Shown: positions 40,837-49,691, counted from the first letter of the stretch. The stretch is 64,000 nt of DNA from an uncultured Paracoccaceae bacterium (GCA_947501355.1 CANMVA010000002.1:372001-436000); one strand, 5' to 3'. Numbers and translations: made by a program. Notes: generated by a model from the sequence alone, not told the origin.

Positions 40837-41703
40837 ATGCGACTCGAATGGCTTGAAGACATTCTGGCAGTGGTGGACACCGGTTCGCTGTCAGAGGCGG
40901 CAGAGCGGCGCAATCTCACGCAATCGGCCTTCTCGCGCCGGGTGCGCATGATTGAAGAGCATGTCGGCGTGCCGCTCTTTGATCGTGCGCGCAAGCCGGT
41001 GCAGCTGACCCCGGCAACAGCCGCGCAGGAAGACCACATCCGCGCGTTGGCGGCGGATTTGCGCGGGCTGGTCAATGAATTGCGCAGCCAAACCGCGACC
41101 GCGCAGAACCGGATCGTTATCGCAAGCCAGCACGCGATTGCCACGTCGCTGGCACCAAGGATCGTGCAGGATCTGGTGGCCCATGACGGGCTAAAGGTAC
41201 GGTTGCGGTCGGCCAATCTGGATGCGTGCTATGGGATGCTGATCTCTCGCGAGGCGGATCTGACGATTGCCTATCGCACCGCGCGGGACCGCGCGCCGGG
41301 GCGCGAGGGGTTCTTTGAGATGCTGGATCTGGGCAGTGACAGCCTGATCCCGGTTTGCGCGCCGCGCCTGCCGATGGGGGGTATGCTGCCCGTCATCGCC
41401 TATCCCGCGGATGCCTATCTTGGGACGCTGACGGAGCGAGACATCACCCTGGACCGTCCGTTTGAGCGGCGGGCGGAGACGGCGCTGACCACATCGGTGC
41501 TGGAACTGGCCAAGGCCGGGGTTGGCGTGGGCTGGGTCCCGCGTTCGCTTGCGGCGGGCGGTTTGAAAGCGGGTGATCTGGTGCAGCCGGATTTGCCGAG
41601 CGTGCCGCTGAGTATTGTTGCTGTGCGGCTTGCCGGGGCACATGCGAGCGCCGAAGATCGGGCATGGCGGCGGCTACCGCAGGTTATGGGCAAACATTTC
41701 TAG
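40837..41703 (+). CDS. LysR-family regulator, candidate CuyR
   Basis: A 288-residue regulator with the N-terminal LysR winged helix ([45 protein letters not shown]). A substrate-binding domain follows ([19 protein letters not shown]... [12 protein letters not shown]... [12 protein letters not shown]). It is divergent from cuyA-racemase-hpsN, the same relation as cuyR in Ruegeria, so sulfonate-dependent control of that operon is the likely role. AGGAG precedes the ATG. Confidence 0.9.
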   Translation: MRLEWLEDILAVVDTGSLSEAAERRNLTQSAFSRRVRMIEEHVGVPLFDRARKPVQLTPATAAQEDHIRALAADLRGLVNELRSQTATAQNRIVIASQHAIATSLAPRIVQDLVAHDGLKVRLRSANLDACYGMLISREADLTIAYRTARDRAPGREGFFEMLDLGSDSLIPVCAPRLPMGGMLPVIAYPADAYLGTLTERDITLDRPFERRAETALTTSVLELAKAGVGVGWVPRSLAAGGLKAGDLVQPDLPSVPLSIVAVRLAGAHASAEDRAWRRLPQVMGKHF

Positions 41704-41735
41704 GTATACCAGGCTCAGGCCGCCCAAGCAGAACT

Positions 41736-42380
41736 TCACGGAATTCTATAAATCTCAAACTTTCCAAGGGGTGAGCTGACCATTTCCTCACCGTTGAATA
41801 TCCGCATATCCAACTCAAAACAAACGCGCGTCTTTGAGTACTGCGAGGGGCGGACAACGATAGGAATTTCAATTGTCAGGGCGGTATTGGTCGCGATTGC
41901 AACCACCTGTGCAAACTCGGCATAGGTCTCAGTCAGGTCTCGCAGATGCATTGGCGCATTTGCCGAAATTCTAGAAACAAAGATCCCGCTACTGACGTTG
42001 TTTGGCCCATACACATCCCCAAACACCCCGTGCAACGTGCCCAGCTGTTCGCCGGTGTTACGGATCGTAAAGGAGAGAACAGGCGGCGTTTCGCCTTCGA
42101 GTATTTCTGCGTCCTGACCCGTCAAATTAACGTTCTTGTCCTCATGGCACAGACGGTATTCATCGGCCGTCAGCCCCCCGAGCCCCCACTGTCCGGACTG
42201 TGAGTAATCATTGTATGGTCGACCTTCACCGACCAGAGCGAAATCCTCCACCGAGATATTTGCGGGCTTCGGCCCATCCAGAAGCCAGGGGACCAATCCA
42301 ATCGCCGCCACAAGGACAGGGACCAATACTCCGATGTAAAATTCCTTGGCTTTCAGGATTGCGAGAATACGGGTGGTCAT
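41736..42380 (-). CDS. Hypothetical membrane-anchored protein
   Basis: A 214-residue protein with one N-terminal membrane helix (YIGVLVPVLVAAIGLVPWLL) and a soluble domain that I do not recognise, with beta-like segments (PPVLSFTIRNTGEQLG, TNTALTIEIPIVV, RVCFELDMRIFNGEE). Its fold may be immunoglobulin-like. Lower GC than its neighbours suggests acquisition. It converges on the LysR gene and has no obvious partner. Confidence 0.65.
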   Translation of the reverse strand: MTTRILAILKAKEFYIGVLVPVLVAAIGLVPWLLDGPKPANISVEDFALVGEGRPYNDYSQSGQWGLGGLTADEYRLCHEDKNVNLTGQDAEILEGETPPVLSFTIRNTGEQLGTLHGVFGDVYGPNNVSSGIFVSRISANAPMHLRDLTETYAEFAQVVAIATNTALTIEIPIVVRPSQYSKTRVCFELDMRIFNGEEMVSSPLGKFEIYRIP

Positions 42381-42552
42381 TCTCTACTCCACCAGTGGCA
42401 CATAATACCTCTCAAAATGAGACTCTTGGAATTCAGCTGTCAACGCCGCAGCGACGCACCTGCATGACTCCCGCAACGCTCTCATTGCGGAGCCTAGTCG
42501 AACTCGCTCCAAGCGAAAGAAAAGATATCGTAAATTTATCAGACGTACCCAA

Positions 42553-42585
42553 GAAAAAAGGCCGGAGCTCTCGCCCCGACCCTTT
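42553..42585 (-). terminator. Terminator after the aminotransferase gene
   Basis: On the minus strand a 13-bp stem (with three G-U pairs) around the GAGA tetraloop is followed by TTTTTT. It lies 24 bases after the aminotransferase stop. The rest of the 228-base spacer 42381-42608 shows nothing. Confidence 0.8.
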
Positions 42586-42608
42586 CAATCTTGATCTAAA
42601 GACGTCGC

Positions 42609-43928
42609 TTAGTGCGGCAGCGCATCCAGCGTTGCGCGGAACTTGGTGATGATCTCGTCGATATGGGATTTCTCGGAGATGAACATTGGGGCGACGATCC
42701 CGTTATTGCCGGTGAACTTGATGTGCAGGCCTTTCCAGAACATCTCCGTCTGGGCGCGTACGCCAAGGGAGCCGTGTTCGGGGTGCTGGTGGATTTCCAC
42801 ACCGGCCATCATGCCGATGGAGCGGACGTCCTTGACCATCGGGTGATCGCCCAGCGAGTGCACCGCTTCGGCAAAATAGGGCGCCATTTCCTTGGCACGG
42901 TCGAAAAGGCCTTCCTCGCGGTAGATGGCGAGGCTGGCGAGACCTGCCGCACAGGCGGCGGGGTGACCCGAATAGGTGTAGCCGTGGAACAGCTCGATCC
43001 CGCCCATGGCAGAGGCGTCAGTGACGGTCTCATAGATGTCGTCACGGACGGCGACGGCACCCATCGGGATGGAGCCGTTGGTCAGCGCCTTGGCCATTGT
43101 GATGATGTCGGGTGTCACGCCGAACGCATCGGCCGAGAAGTTGCCACCCACACGACCGAAGCCGCAGATCACATCGTCAAAGACGAGCAGGATGTTGTTG
43201 GCATCGCAAATCTCGCGGATGCGCTGGAGGTAGCCATGGGGCGGCGGCAGGGTGCCGGTGGAGCCTGCGACAGGCTCGATAAAGACGGCGCCGATGGTCT
43301 CGCCCCCAAAGTTGTCAATCGCGCGCTGCAGGTCTTCGGCGCGGTCGGCCCCGGTGTTGCGCTGGCCTGGGGTATACAGCTCTTCGTCGGTCCAAGTGTG
43401 GCGCATGTGCACGATGTTCGGCATCACGCAAGGGAAGGCACGGCGGTTGTTGACCAGACCGGACAGGCTGACGCCGCCGATGTTGACGCCGTGATAGGCA
43501 CGCTCGCGGCTGATAAAGCGCGGGCGGTTTTCGCCTTTCGCATGGTGGTAGGCCATGACGATCTTGAGGGCGGTATCAATCGCCTCCGACCCTGAATTCA
43601 CGAAGAAAACGTGATTGATTTCTTCGGGCGTCAGGCGGCAAACCTCCTCCGCCAGCTCGAACGACAGCGGGTGGTTGGTGGAGAACGGCGACACGAAGGT
43701 CAGGTCCTGCAACGCGGTGTGCACGGATTCGATGATCTTCGGATGGCAGTGACCGGCAGGCGAACAGAACAGGCCGGACGAGCCGTCAATCACGGTTCCG
43801 CCCTTGTGGTCTTGCATGTAAACGCCGTTGGCCTTGACGACCAGACGGGGGTCTTTCTTGAAGCCACGGTTGTCCGTGAACGGAATCCAGAATTCTTCGA
43901 GCGAGTTATTCTTTGCATCAAGCGCCAT
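42609..43928 (-). CDS. Class III omega-amino acid:pyruvate aminotransferase
   Basis: A 439-residue PLP enzyme close to beta-alanine/omega-amino acid:pyruvate transaminases: FWIPFTDNRGFKKDPRL, FFVNSGSEAIDTALK, RAYHGVNIGGVSLSG, EPVAGSTGTLPPP, and the PLP lysine in MAKALTNGSIPMGAV (Lys280). The usual VFDEVITGFGR reads VFDDVICGFGR. Candidate amino donors are beta-alanine, taurine, hypotaurine or polyamine-derived amines. The divergent MocR regulator recalls the TauR-tpa arrangement of taurine users, but no xsc gene is in the window. Start at 43928 with GGGAGAT before it. Confidence 0.9.
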   Translation of the reverse strand: MALDAKNNSLEEFWIPFTDNRGFKKDPRLVVKANGVYMQDHKGGTVIDGSSGLFCSPAGHCHPKIIESVHTALQDLTFVSPFSTNHPLSFELAEEVCRLTPEEINHVFFVNSGSEAIDTALKIVMAYHHAKGENRPRFISRERAYHGVNIGGVSLSGLVNNRRAFPCVMPNIVHMRHTWTDEELYTPGQRNTGADRAEDLQRAIDNFGGETIGAVFIEPVAGSTGTLPPPHGYLQRIREICDANNILLVFDDVICGFGRVGGNFSADAFGVTPDIITMAKALTNGSIPMGAVAVRDDIYETVTDASAMGGIELFHGYTYSGHPAACAAGLASLAIYREEGLFDRAKEMAPYFAEAVHSLGDHPMVKDVRSIGMMAGVEIHQHPEHGSLGVRAQTEMFWKGLHIKFTGNNGIVAPMFISEKSHIDEIITKFRATLDALPH

Positions 43929-44029
43929 GGTTCATCTCCCAACCGTGAGTCTTCGCGACATGTATTGCTAGCCTTGACGGATCAATTTTATTATATCCAG
44001 TGGTGATCCTGAAATAAGGCCAGTTCGCG
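43929..44029. promoter_or_regulatory. Divergent promoter of the aminotransferase and MocR genes
   Basis: An AT-rich spacer. On the minus strand CTGGATATAA (43991-44000) matches eight of ten positions of the TauR consensus as I remember it (CTGGACYTAA). CAGGATCACC lies 11 bases upstream in the same orientation, giving the direct-repeat layout of MocR operators. Confidence 0.45.
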
Positions 44030-45484
44030 ATGGCAGTTTCCGCAGATAGCTTCTTTCTTGACCCTGATGCTCAAGGAACGCTCCAAAATCAAATCCAGCA
44101 AATGGTCGCGCAGGGGATCTTGTCGGGGCGTTTGCGGCCCGGTGAAAAGATGCCGTCCTCGCGCAAACTGGCGGCGCATTTGGGGGTCAGCAGGATCACG
44201 GTGACGCTGGCTTATACGGAACTGTTGGCGGATGACTATCTGAGTTCGCGCGGGCGGTCGGGCTACTATGTGTCTGAAAACGCGCCGGTTCCGCCGGATT
44301 TCAAACCGGCTGAGCGGACGCAGGACGTGGTCGATTGGAGCCGTGCGCTGGGGCACCGCTATGCGGAAACGCCGATGCTGACCAAGCCTGCGGATTGGCG
44401 GAGCTATGACTATCCGTTCATCTATGGGCAGGCTGATGAAGCGCTTTTTGATCGCGCGAACTGGCGGCTTTGTGCGCTGCAGGCCTTGGGTAAGCGTGAT
44501 TTTGAGGCGCTGACGGCGGATTACTACGATCAGGACGATCCGCTGCTGATCGACTTTATTTTGCGCCACACCCTGCCGCGCCGGGGGATTCTGGCGAATC
44601 CGGACGAGGTGCTGATCACGCTGGGCGCGCAGAATGCGCTTTGGATGACGGCCCAGGTGCTTCTGACGCAGCGCCGGACCGCGGCGATTGAGGACCCGTG
44701 CTACCCGTCCCTGCGCGAGATTCTGACGCAATCGCGGTGTCATTTGCGCCCTATTCCGGTGGATGCAGATGGGTTACCGCCGGAAAAGCTGCCCCGCGAT
44801 ACGGATGTGGTCTTCACCACGCCAAGCCATCAATGCCCGACCACAGCGACGATGCCGCTTGCGCGCCGGCAAGATCTGTTGCGGCGCGCCTCCAAGGACG
44901 ACTTCCTGATTGTGGAGGATGATTACGAATTCGAGATGTCGTTTCTCAAATCGCCCTCCCCGGCACTGAAATCGCTCGATAAGGAAGGGCGCGTGATCTA
45001 TGTGGGCAGCTTCTCCAAATCGCTCTTTCCGGGGCTGCGGCTGGGGTATCTGGTGGGATCAGCACCCTTTATTGCCGAGGTGCGCGCGTTGCGGTCGTCG
45101 GTGTTGCGGCATCCGCCGGGGCATATTCAGCGCACAGCGGCCTATTTCCTGTCGCTGGGACATTACGATGCGCTGGTCCGGCGCATGGGGCTGGCCTATC
45201 ACGAGCGGCGCAACACGATGGAAGCGGCACTTAACAAGCATGCGCTGACCGTGGCGGGGCGCGGGGTGTATGGTGGGTCAAGCTACTGGATGCGGGCGCG
45301 CGATCCGATTGATACTGGAGAGCTCGCGCGCGATCTGGCGCAAAAGGGTGTTCTGATCGAACCCGGCGCGCCGTTCTTTGCGGGGCAGGATGCACCGCGC
45401 AGTTTTTACCGCATTGCCTATTCCTCGATCCCAAAAAAAAAGATTCCGGACGGCATCAATCTTCTCGCCGCAGCTTTGAGATGA
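44030..45484 (+). CDS. MocR-type regulator (GntR winged helix fused to aminotransferase fold)
   Basis: A 484-residue regulator. Residues about 15-80 form the GntR winged helix (GILSGRLRPGEKMPSSRKLAAHLGVSRITV). Residues 110-484 form a class I aminotransferase-like sensor with the PLP lysine in VGSFSKSLFPGLRLGYLV. It most likely controls the divergent omega-aminotransferase gene, using PLP or an amino-acid aldimine as signal. It is similar in type to TauR, GabR and PdxR; the exact ligand is unknown. Confidence 0.93.
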   Translation: MAVSADSFFLDPDAQGTLQNQIQQMVAQGILSGRLRPGEKMPSSRKLAAHLGVSRITVTLAYTELLADDYLSSRGRSGYYVSENAPVPPDFKPAERTQDVVDWSRALGHRYAETPMLTKPADWRSYDYPFIYGQADEALFDRANWRLCALQALGKRDFEALTADYYDQDDPLLIDFILRHTLPRRGILANPDEVLITLGAQNALWMTAQVLLTQRRTAAIEDPCYPSLREILTQSRCHLRPIPVDADGLPPEKLPRDTDVVFTTPSHQCPTTATMPLARRQDLLRRASKDDFLIVEDDYEFEMSFLKSPSPALKSLDKEGRVIYVGSFSKSLFPGLRLGYLVGSAPFIAEVRALRSSVLRHPPGHIQRTAAYFLSLGHYDALVRRMGLAYHERRNTMEAALNKHALTVAGRGVYGGSSYWMRARDPIDTGELARDLAQKGVLIEPGAPFFAGQDAPRSFYRIAYSSIPKKKIPDGINLLAAALR

Positions 45485-45553
45485 TTTCACTTTGGCAAAA
45501 ATATCCAAAAAAGTTCCAAGGATCGGGTGTGCGCCTCCGTCAAACCTTTCAAG

Positions 45554-46093
45554 ATGCGTATGACGACCGATGACCGATCCCTTGGCCTTGCCGCCGCTGG
45601 CGGAGATGCCGCCGCCTTTGCCGCCCTTCTGGAGCGGCATTACGACCGGATGTTCGGGCTGGCCTTTCGTCTGACGGGCCAACAAGCCGAAGCCGAGGAC
45701 CTGACGCAGGATATCTGCGCGGCTCTGCCTGCGAAGATACGGGCTTATCGGGGGGAGGCTGCATTTTCGACCTGGCTTTACCGCGTTGTGGTGAACGCCG
45801 CCCATGACCGGCGGCGCAGGCAAGCCACCCATCGAAAAGCCGCGCAAGGCTGGGGCGATTGGGAGGTGAACCGCGTCGCCGCCAATGCCGAAGCAGCGGA
45901 CGCACAGGAGTGGTTGCAGACCGCGATGGCCTCCCTGCCCGAGGCGCTGCGCGACACGTTGGCCTTGGTTCTCGATGACATGAACCATGCCGAGGTGGGC
46001 GCTGTGCTGGGCATTTCCGAAGGCACCGTGAGTTGGCGCGTATCGGAGGCGAAAAAGCATCTGCGCAGTTTGAAGGAGAAGGAGACGACATGA
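45554..46093 (+). CDS. ECF-type sigma-70 family RNA polymerase sigma factor
   Basis: A 179-residue sigma factor with region 2 (LLERHYDRMFGLAFRLTG, AEDLTQDICAALPAKI, FSTWLYRVVVNAAHDRRR) and region 4 (SLPEALRDTLALVLDDMNHAEVGAVLGISEGTVSWRVSEAKKHL). It overlaps the VWA gene by ATGA. ATG at 45554 or 45560 is likely; the frame opens at 45527. No classical anti-sigma gene follows; see the next gene. Confidence 0.92.
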   Translation: MRMTTDDRSLGLAAAGGDAAAFAALLERHYDRMFGLAFRLTGQQAEAEDLTQDICAALPAKIRAYRGEAAFSTWLYRVVVNAAHDRRRRQATHRKAAQGWGDWEVNRVAANAEAADAQEWLQTAMASLPEALRDTLALVLDDMNHAEVGAVLGISEGTVSWRVSEAKKHLRSLKEKETT

Positions 46094-48012
46094 CTGATGA
46101 TCTCGACGATCTCCGCAAGGCGATGAAGGCCGCGACGCCTGCGCCGGATGCCGGTGCGAAGGCCGGCAATATAGCTTTGGCGCAGAAAAATTTTGCTAAT
46201 CTCCAAGGATCCGGCGAGGTGACCCGTCCCAAGTCCAATCGTATTTGGACAGGAGTTAAAGCGATGTTTTCCACCATGACCACCCGCGGCGGGCTTGTCG
46301 CCTCGACCGCACTGATCGCCATCGGATTTGTCGCGCTGAACCCGCAATTGCTGGAGTTCGGCGCGCAGCCCGAGGCTGTGACCTTGCCTGCCAGTGTGGG
46401 CTCTGAGCCACTGGAGATGGCGGCAGAGGATCGGCACACGGGGGCCATCGTTTTGGAAGAAACGGCCCCGGCAACGCTTGCAGCACCGCAGGCCGCGTCC
46501 AAGCGCCTTCAACAGACCGCGGAAAGCTATGACTGGCCCGAAACGCGGATCTACCCGCAGCCTGCGCCGCGCCCGTCCATTGTTTTGCCGGACGGGGATG
46601 CTGTGGCCCCTGCCCCTGTGATCGAGAGCGATACTGAGGCCTTCCCGGACGCTGCTGCGAACCCGCTGAAGATCACCGCAGAGGAGCCAGTGTCGACCTT
46701 TTCGATTGATGTGGACACGGCCTCTTATGCGGTGGTGCGCAATTCGCTGATGAATGGCGCTTTGCCACCGCGCGCAGCTGTGCGGGTGGAGGAAATGGTA
46801 AACTATTTCCCTTACGCCTATCCCGCGCCGGACGGCAATGCGCCGTTTCAGCCGACGGTAACCGTGGCCGAGACGCCATGGAACCCCGGCACGCAGTTGG
46901 TGCATATCGGGCTGCAAGGGGCGGAGATTACGGAGCGTCCGCCGCTCAATCTGGTGTTTCTGATTGATACGTCGGGGTCCATGCAGGCGGCGAATAAGCT
47001 GCCTTTGTTAAAGCAGTCCTTCCGGCTGATGCTGTCGCAATTGCGTCCCAAAGACGAGGTGTCGATTGTCACCTATGCAGGCAGTGCGGGGCAGGTTCTG
47101 GAGCCAACGGCGGCGAGTGAGCGGTCAGTTATCCTGGAGGCTTTGGATCGGCTAGAGGCGGGTGGCGGCACCGACGGTCAGGCGGGGTTGCAGCAGGCCT
47201 ATGAGGTGGCCGAAGGGATGAGTGCTGAGGGCGAGGTGTCCCGCGTGATTTTGGCAACGGATGGGGATTTCAACGTCGGGCTGTCGGACCCTGCTGCGTT
47301 GACGGACTTTATTGCCGAGAAGCGCGAAAGTGGGACCTATCTGTCGGTGCTGGGCTTTGGACGTGGCAATCTGGATGATGCCACGATGCAGGCGCTGGCG
47401 CAGAATGGGAACGGGCAAGCGGCCTATATCGACACGCTGTCGGAGGCGCAGAAGGTGCTGGTGGATCAGTTGACGGGCGCACTGTTTCCAATTGCTGATG
47501 ACGTGAAAGTGCAGGTGGAGTTCAACCCCGCGCGGATCGCGGAGTATCGCTTGATCGGGTATGAAACGCGCGCCCTGCGCCGCGAGGATTTCAACAATGA
47601 TCGCGTGGATGCGGGTGAGATTGGCGCGGGCCATACGGTGACGGCGATCTACGAGGTGACGCCTGTGGGGTCGGATGCGGTGATGAGCGATCCGCTGCGC
47701 TATGGCGATGCTGTCGCGGGCGATCCGGAGGCGGAGATCGGGTTTCTCAAGCTGCGCTATAAGGCACCCGGCGCGGATGAGAGCGCGTTGATTGAGCAGC
47801 CCTTGCCGGAGGCGTCTTCGCTGGGAGGTGAGGCCCAGTTTGCGGTGGCGATTGCGGGGTTTGGGCAATTGCTGAAGGGCGAGAGTGCTTTGCTGGAGTG
47901 GGGCTATGGCGATGCGATTGCTTTGGCGAACGGGGCCAAGGGGGACGATCCGTTTGGCTATCGCGCGGAGGCGGTGAGCCTGATGCGGCTGGCGCAGAGT
48001 TTGAGCGAGTAG
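46090..48012 (+). CDS. Membrane-anchored VWA-domain protein, translationally coupled to an ECF sigma factor
   Basis: A 640-residue protein. Residues 1-60 are cytoplasmic and charged, with an anti-sigma-like position. One helix follows at about 64-80 (GGLVASTALIAIGFVAL), then a disordered Pro/Ala part, the YfbK-type 'vWA_N' segment (FSIDVDTASYAVVRNSL, VRVEEMVNYFPYAYP), the VWA domain with MIDAS FLIDTSGSM (Asp about 292), and a C-terminal DUF3520-like region. The start at 46090 was chosen because of the ATGA overlap; the frame opens at 46033. Sigma factor/VWA pairs of this kind are known in other bacteria; the ligand is unknown. Confidence 0.88.
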   Translation: MTDDLDDLRKAMKAATPAPDAGAKAGNIALAQKNFANLQGSGEVTRPKSNRIWTGVKAMFSTMTTRGGLVASTALIAIGFVALNPQLLEFGAQPEAVTLPASVGSEPLEMAAEDRHTGAIVLEETAPATLAAPQAASKRLQQTAESYDWPETRIYPQPAPRPSIVLPDGDAVAPAPVIESDTEAFPDAAANPLKITAEEPVSTFSIDVDTASYAVVRNSLMNGALPPRAAVRVEEMVNYFPYAYPAPDGNAPFQPTVTVAETPWNPGTQLVHIGLQGAEITERPPLNLVFLIDTSGSMQAANKLPLLKQSFRLMLSQLRPKDEVSIVTYAGSAGQVLEPTAASERSVILEALDRLEAGGGTDGQAGLQQAYEVAEGMSAEGEVSRVILATDGDFNVGLSDPAALTDFIAEKRESGTYLSVLGFGRGNLDDATMQALAQNGNGQAAYIDTLSEAQKVLVDQLTGALFPIADDVKVQVEFNPARIAEYRLIGYETRALRREDFNNDRVDAGEIGAGHTVTAIYEVTPVGSDAVMSDPLRYGDAVAGDPEAEIGFLKLRYKAPGADESALIEQPLPEASSLGGEAQFAVAIAGFGQLLKGESALLEWGYGDAIALANGAKGDDPFGYRAEAVSLMRLAQSLSE

Positions 48013-48032
48013 AGCACGCTGAATTCAGGGGG

Positions 48033-48179
48033 TGCCCGGCGGCACCGCCGGGCCGCGCCCGACCCTCCCCCCGGGAGGGCGCATGGCTGAAGGCACGCTC
48101 CGAAGGGGTGTTCTGAGAAAAACTTAGGCCCCGCTTAGCTTATGTGTTGCGAACGCCCACCCAGGGTCGGGTGCGTCCC
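48033..48179. repeat. 147-bp intergenic element, copy A
   Basis: It starts 20 bases after the VWA stop. A 50-base left block (48033-48082) and a 33-base right block (48147-48179) are nearly identical to those at 63665-63714 and 63780-63812, while the 64-65 bases between differ. CCCGACCCT on the left pairs with AGGGTCGGG on the right, and each block has its own hairpin (CCCGGCGG.../CCGCCGGG). Both copies lie between convergent genes. Confidence 0.85.
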
Positions 48180-48196
48180 TTGGAAACCGAAGATGC

Positions 48197-48230
48197 AAAA
48201 AGGCCCCGCGCATCGCTGCACGGGGCCTTC
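48197..48230 (-). terminator. Terminator after hsp20
   Basis: Arms AAGGCCCCG and CGGGGCCTT with a 12-base loop; on the minus strand TTTTT follows. It is 21 bases beyond the hsp20 stop. Confidence 0.85.
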
Positions 48231-48250
48231 CACACACAATTCGTCAGACG

Positions 48251-48721
48251 TTAGTTAACGGCTTTCGCGTCAACCACGTCTTTCTCAATCGCCTTAGTGC
48301 CGCTGGAGATGGCGATGCGGCGGGGTTTGAGGGCTTCGGGCACTTCGCGCTCCAGATCGATGTGGAGCATGCCGTCCACATGGCTTGCGCCGGTCACGCG
48401 GACATGGTCAGCCAGCTGGAAGCGGCGCTCAAACGCGCGGGTGGCGATGCCGCGATGCAGGTAGGTGCGCTCAGTCTCGTCAGCCGCTTTGCGGGCGGAG
48501 ACGTGCAGGGCGTTTTCCTTCACCTCGACGAAAAGCTCGTCTTCAGTGAAACCGGCCACTGCAATCGAGATGCGGTAGGCATCGTCGGCGGTTTTTTCGA
48601 TGTTGTAGGGGGGATAGGTCTGGTTGCTGACATCATTGGCCAGAACCCGGTCCATCATGTCGGCGATTTGGTCAAAACCGACGGTTGCACGGTACAAGGG
48701 TGCAAGATCAAAACTACGCAT
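48251..48721 (-). CDS. Hsp20/alpha-crystallin small heat-shock protein
   Basis: A 156-residue IbpA-like chaperone. It starts with MRSFDLAPLYRATVGFD, has PPYNIEKTADDAYRISIAVAG, and the alpha-crystallin core ends with RRFQLADHVRV and GMLHIDLERE. It binds unfolding proteins during heat shock. ATG at 48721 gives a six-base gap to GGAGG; the ATG at 48727 would overlap that site. The frame opens at 48793, but those residues are not conserved. Confidence 0.96.
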   Translation of the reverse strand: MRSFDLAPLYRATVGFDQIADMMDRVLANDVSNQTYPPYNIEKTADDAYRISIAVAGFTEDELFVEVKENALHVSARKAADETERTYLHRGIATRAFERRFQLADHVRVTGASHVDGMLHIDLEREVPEALKPRRIAISSGTKAIEKDVVDAKAVN

Positions 48722-48857
48722 GGTCATCCTCCATTGAGCGACAAATAAGCGTTTATGTGACGGCCTTCCGGTGTGGACAGGCCTTGTTTTCAAGGTATCG
48801 GACCCAGGATTGGCATCCGATACACCCTATATTGGAAGGGTGTTTTGGCGTTTCAAG
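48722..48857 (-). promoter_or_regulatory. Heat-shock promoter and ROSE-like leader of hsp20
   Basis: On the minus strand CTTGAA (48857-48852) and CAATATA (48834-48828) stand 17 bases apart, close to the RpoH promoter pattern. About 100 bases of leader follow. It folds into GTATCGGA/TCCGATAC, CCTTG/CAAGG and a last small hairpin in which TCGCT (48741-48737) can face the Shine-Dalgarno GGAGGA (48732-48727). UCGCU fits the UYGCU signature of ROSE RNA thermometers of alphaproteobacterial hsp20 genes. Confidence 0.55.
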
Positions 48858-48866
48858 GGGGTGGAT

Positions 48867-49691
48867 TTACGGCTTCACAAACCGGGCGCTGGAGCCTGCG
48901 TCAGACTGGGGCAGACCCAGACGGCGGGGCATAACGCGTTCGGTTTTCGCGGTGGCGGCCTCGGTCACGCCGCGCCCGCTGCGCAACTGGCGCTTCATGT
49001 CGGAGACGGCGCGGGGCAGCTCCATCCCGAACGCCAGAACGTCGCCATTTTCGTCCAGACCGCCGCGCGAGACGAGGGAGACGATTTTGACCCGGTGGCC
49101 GATCTTCTCAAAGACCGGCGCGCCGCTGGAGCCGAAGGTCACATCGCAATTGAACGCGATGAGGCCGTCGAACTTGCCGCGCATCCGGCATTTGCGCTGC
49201 CAGGAGAGCGCCTCGTTCCGGCCGCGACCGTAAGAGACGATGCTGATGTCAGCGCTGTTGAGGGTCGGATCAGCGACCACGAACGGGTCAGCGAGGCCCA
49301 CATGGATGGGCGTCTCGAGCTGTAACAGCGCCATGTCGTAAAGCGCATTGTAAACGGTGGAGGGCGCGTCGGGATCATAGCGGTCGTGCACGGCGATGCG
49401 CGTTCCCTTGGCCTCGGCGATGGCGTCGCCGTCGCGGTAGCCCGCACGGAATGTCACCTGAGCAGGGTCCATCGTGCCTTGGCCGCGCTGGGTGACACAA
49501 TGCGCAGCCGTCAGGACCAGATCGGCGGCGATCAGCGCGCCGGTGCAGGTCCCCTTGCCTTTCATGTCCAGACGGCCGACGGCCTCATATCCAAACAGAT
49601 CATCGCGGTCGGTGAGACGGATCAGGCTTGAGTTTTGCGCCTGCGCGGTGGGCGCGATCAGGCAGAGCGACAGGACAAGCGCACGGATCAT
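48867..49691 (-). CDS. Secreted trypsin-like serine protease (second of tandem pair)
   Basis: A 274-residue protein with a signal peptide (LVLSLCLIAPTAQAQ) and a chymotrypsin-fold domain: His in VLTAAHCV, Asp in LYDMALLQLE and Ser in TFGSSGAPVF. A C-terminal basic tail ends in ARFVKP, similar to the tail of its neighbour. Its start overlaps the stop of the upstream protease (ATGA). Specificity unknown. Cysteines pair around TGALI...AAHC and RKCRMRG...FNCDV. Confidence 0.93.
   Translation of the reverse strand: MIRALVLSLCLIAPTAQAQNSSLIRLTDRDDLFGYEAVGRLDMKGKGTCTGALIAADLVLTAAHCVTQRGQGTMDPAQVTFRAGYRDGDAIAEAKGTRIAVHDRYDPDAPSTVYNALYDMALLQLETPIHVGLADPFVVADPTLNSADISIVSYGRGRNEALSWQRKCRMRGKFDGLIAFNCDVTFGSSGAPVFEKIGHRVKIVSLVSRGGLDENGDVLAFGMELPRAVSDMKRQLRSGRGVTEAATAKTERVMPRRLGLPQSDAGSSARFVKP

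Noticed and set aside
39723-41216. The cuyA frame extended upstream to 41216
   Set aside because: The extra 164 codons lie antisense to the LysR gene and across its promoter; the conserved N terminus begins at 40724.
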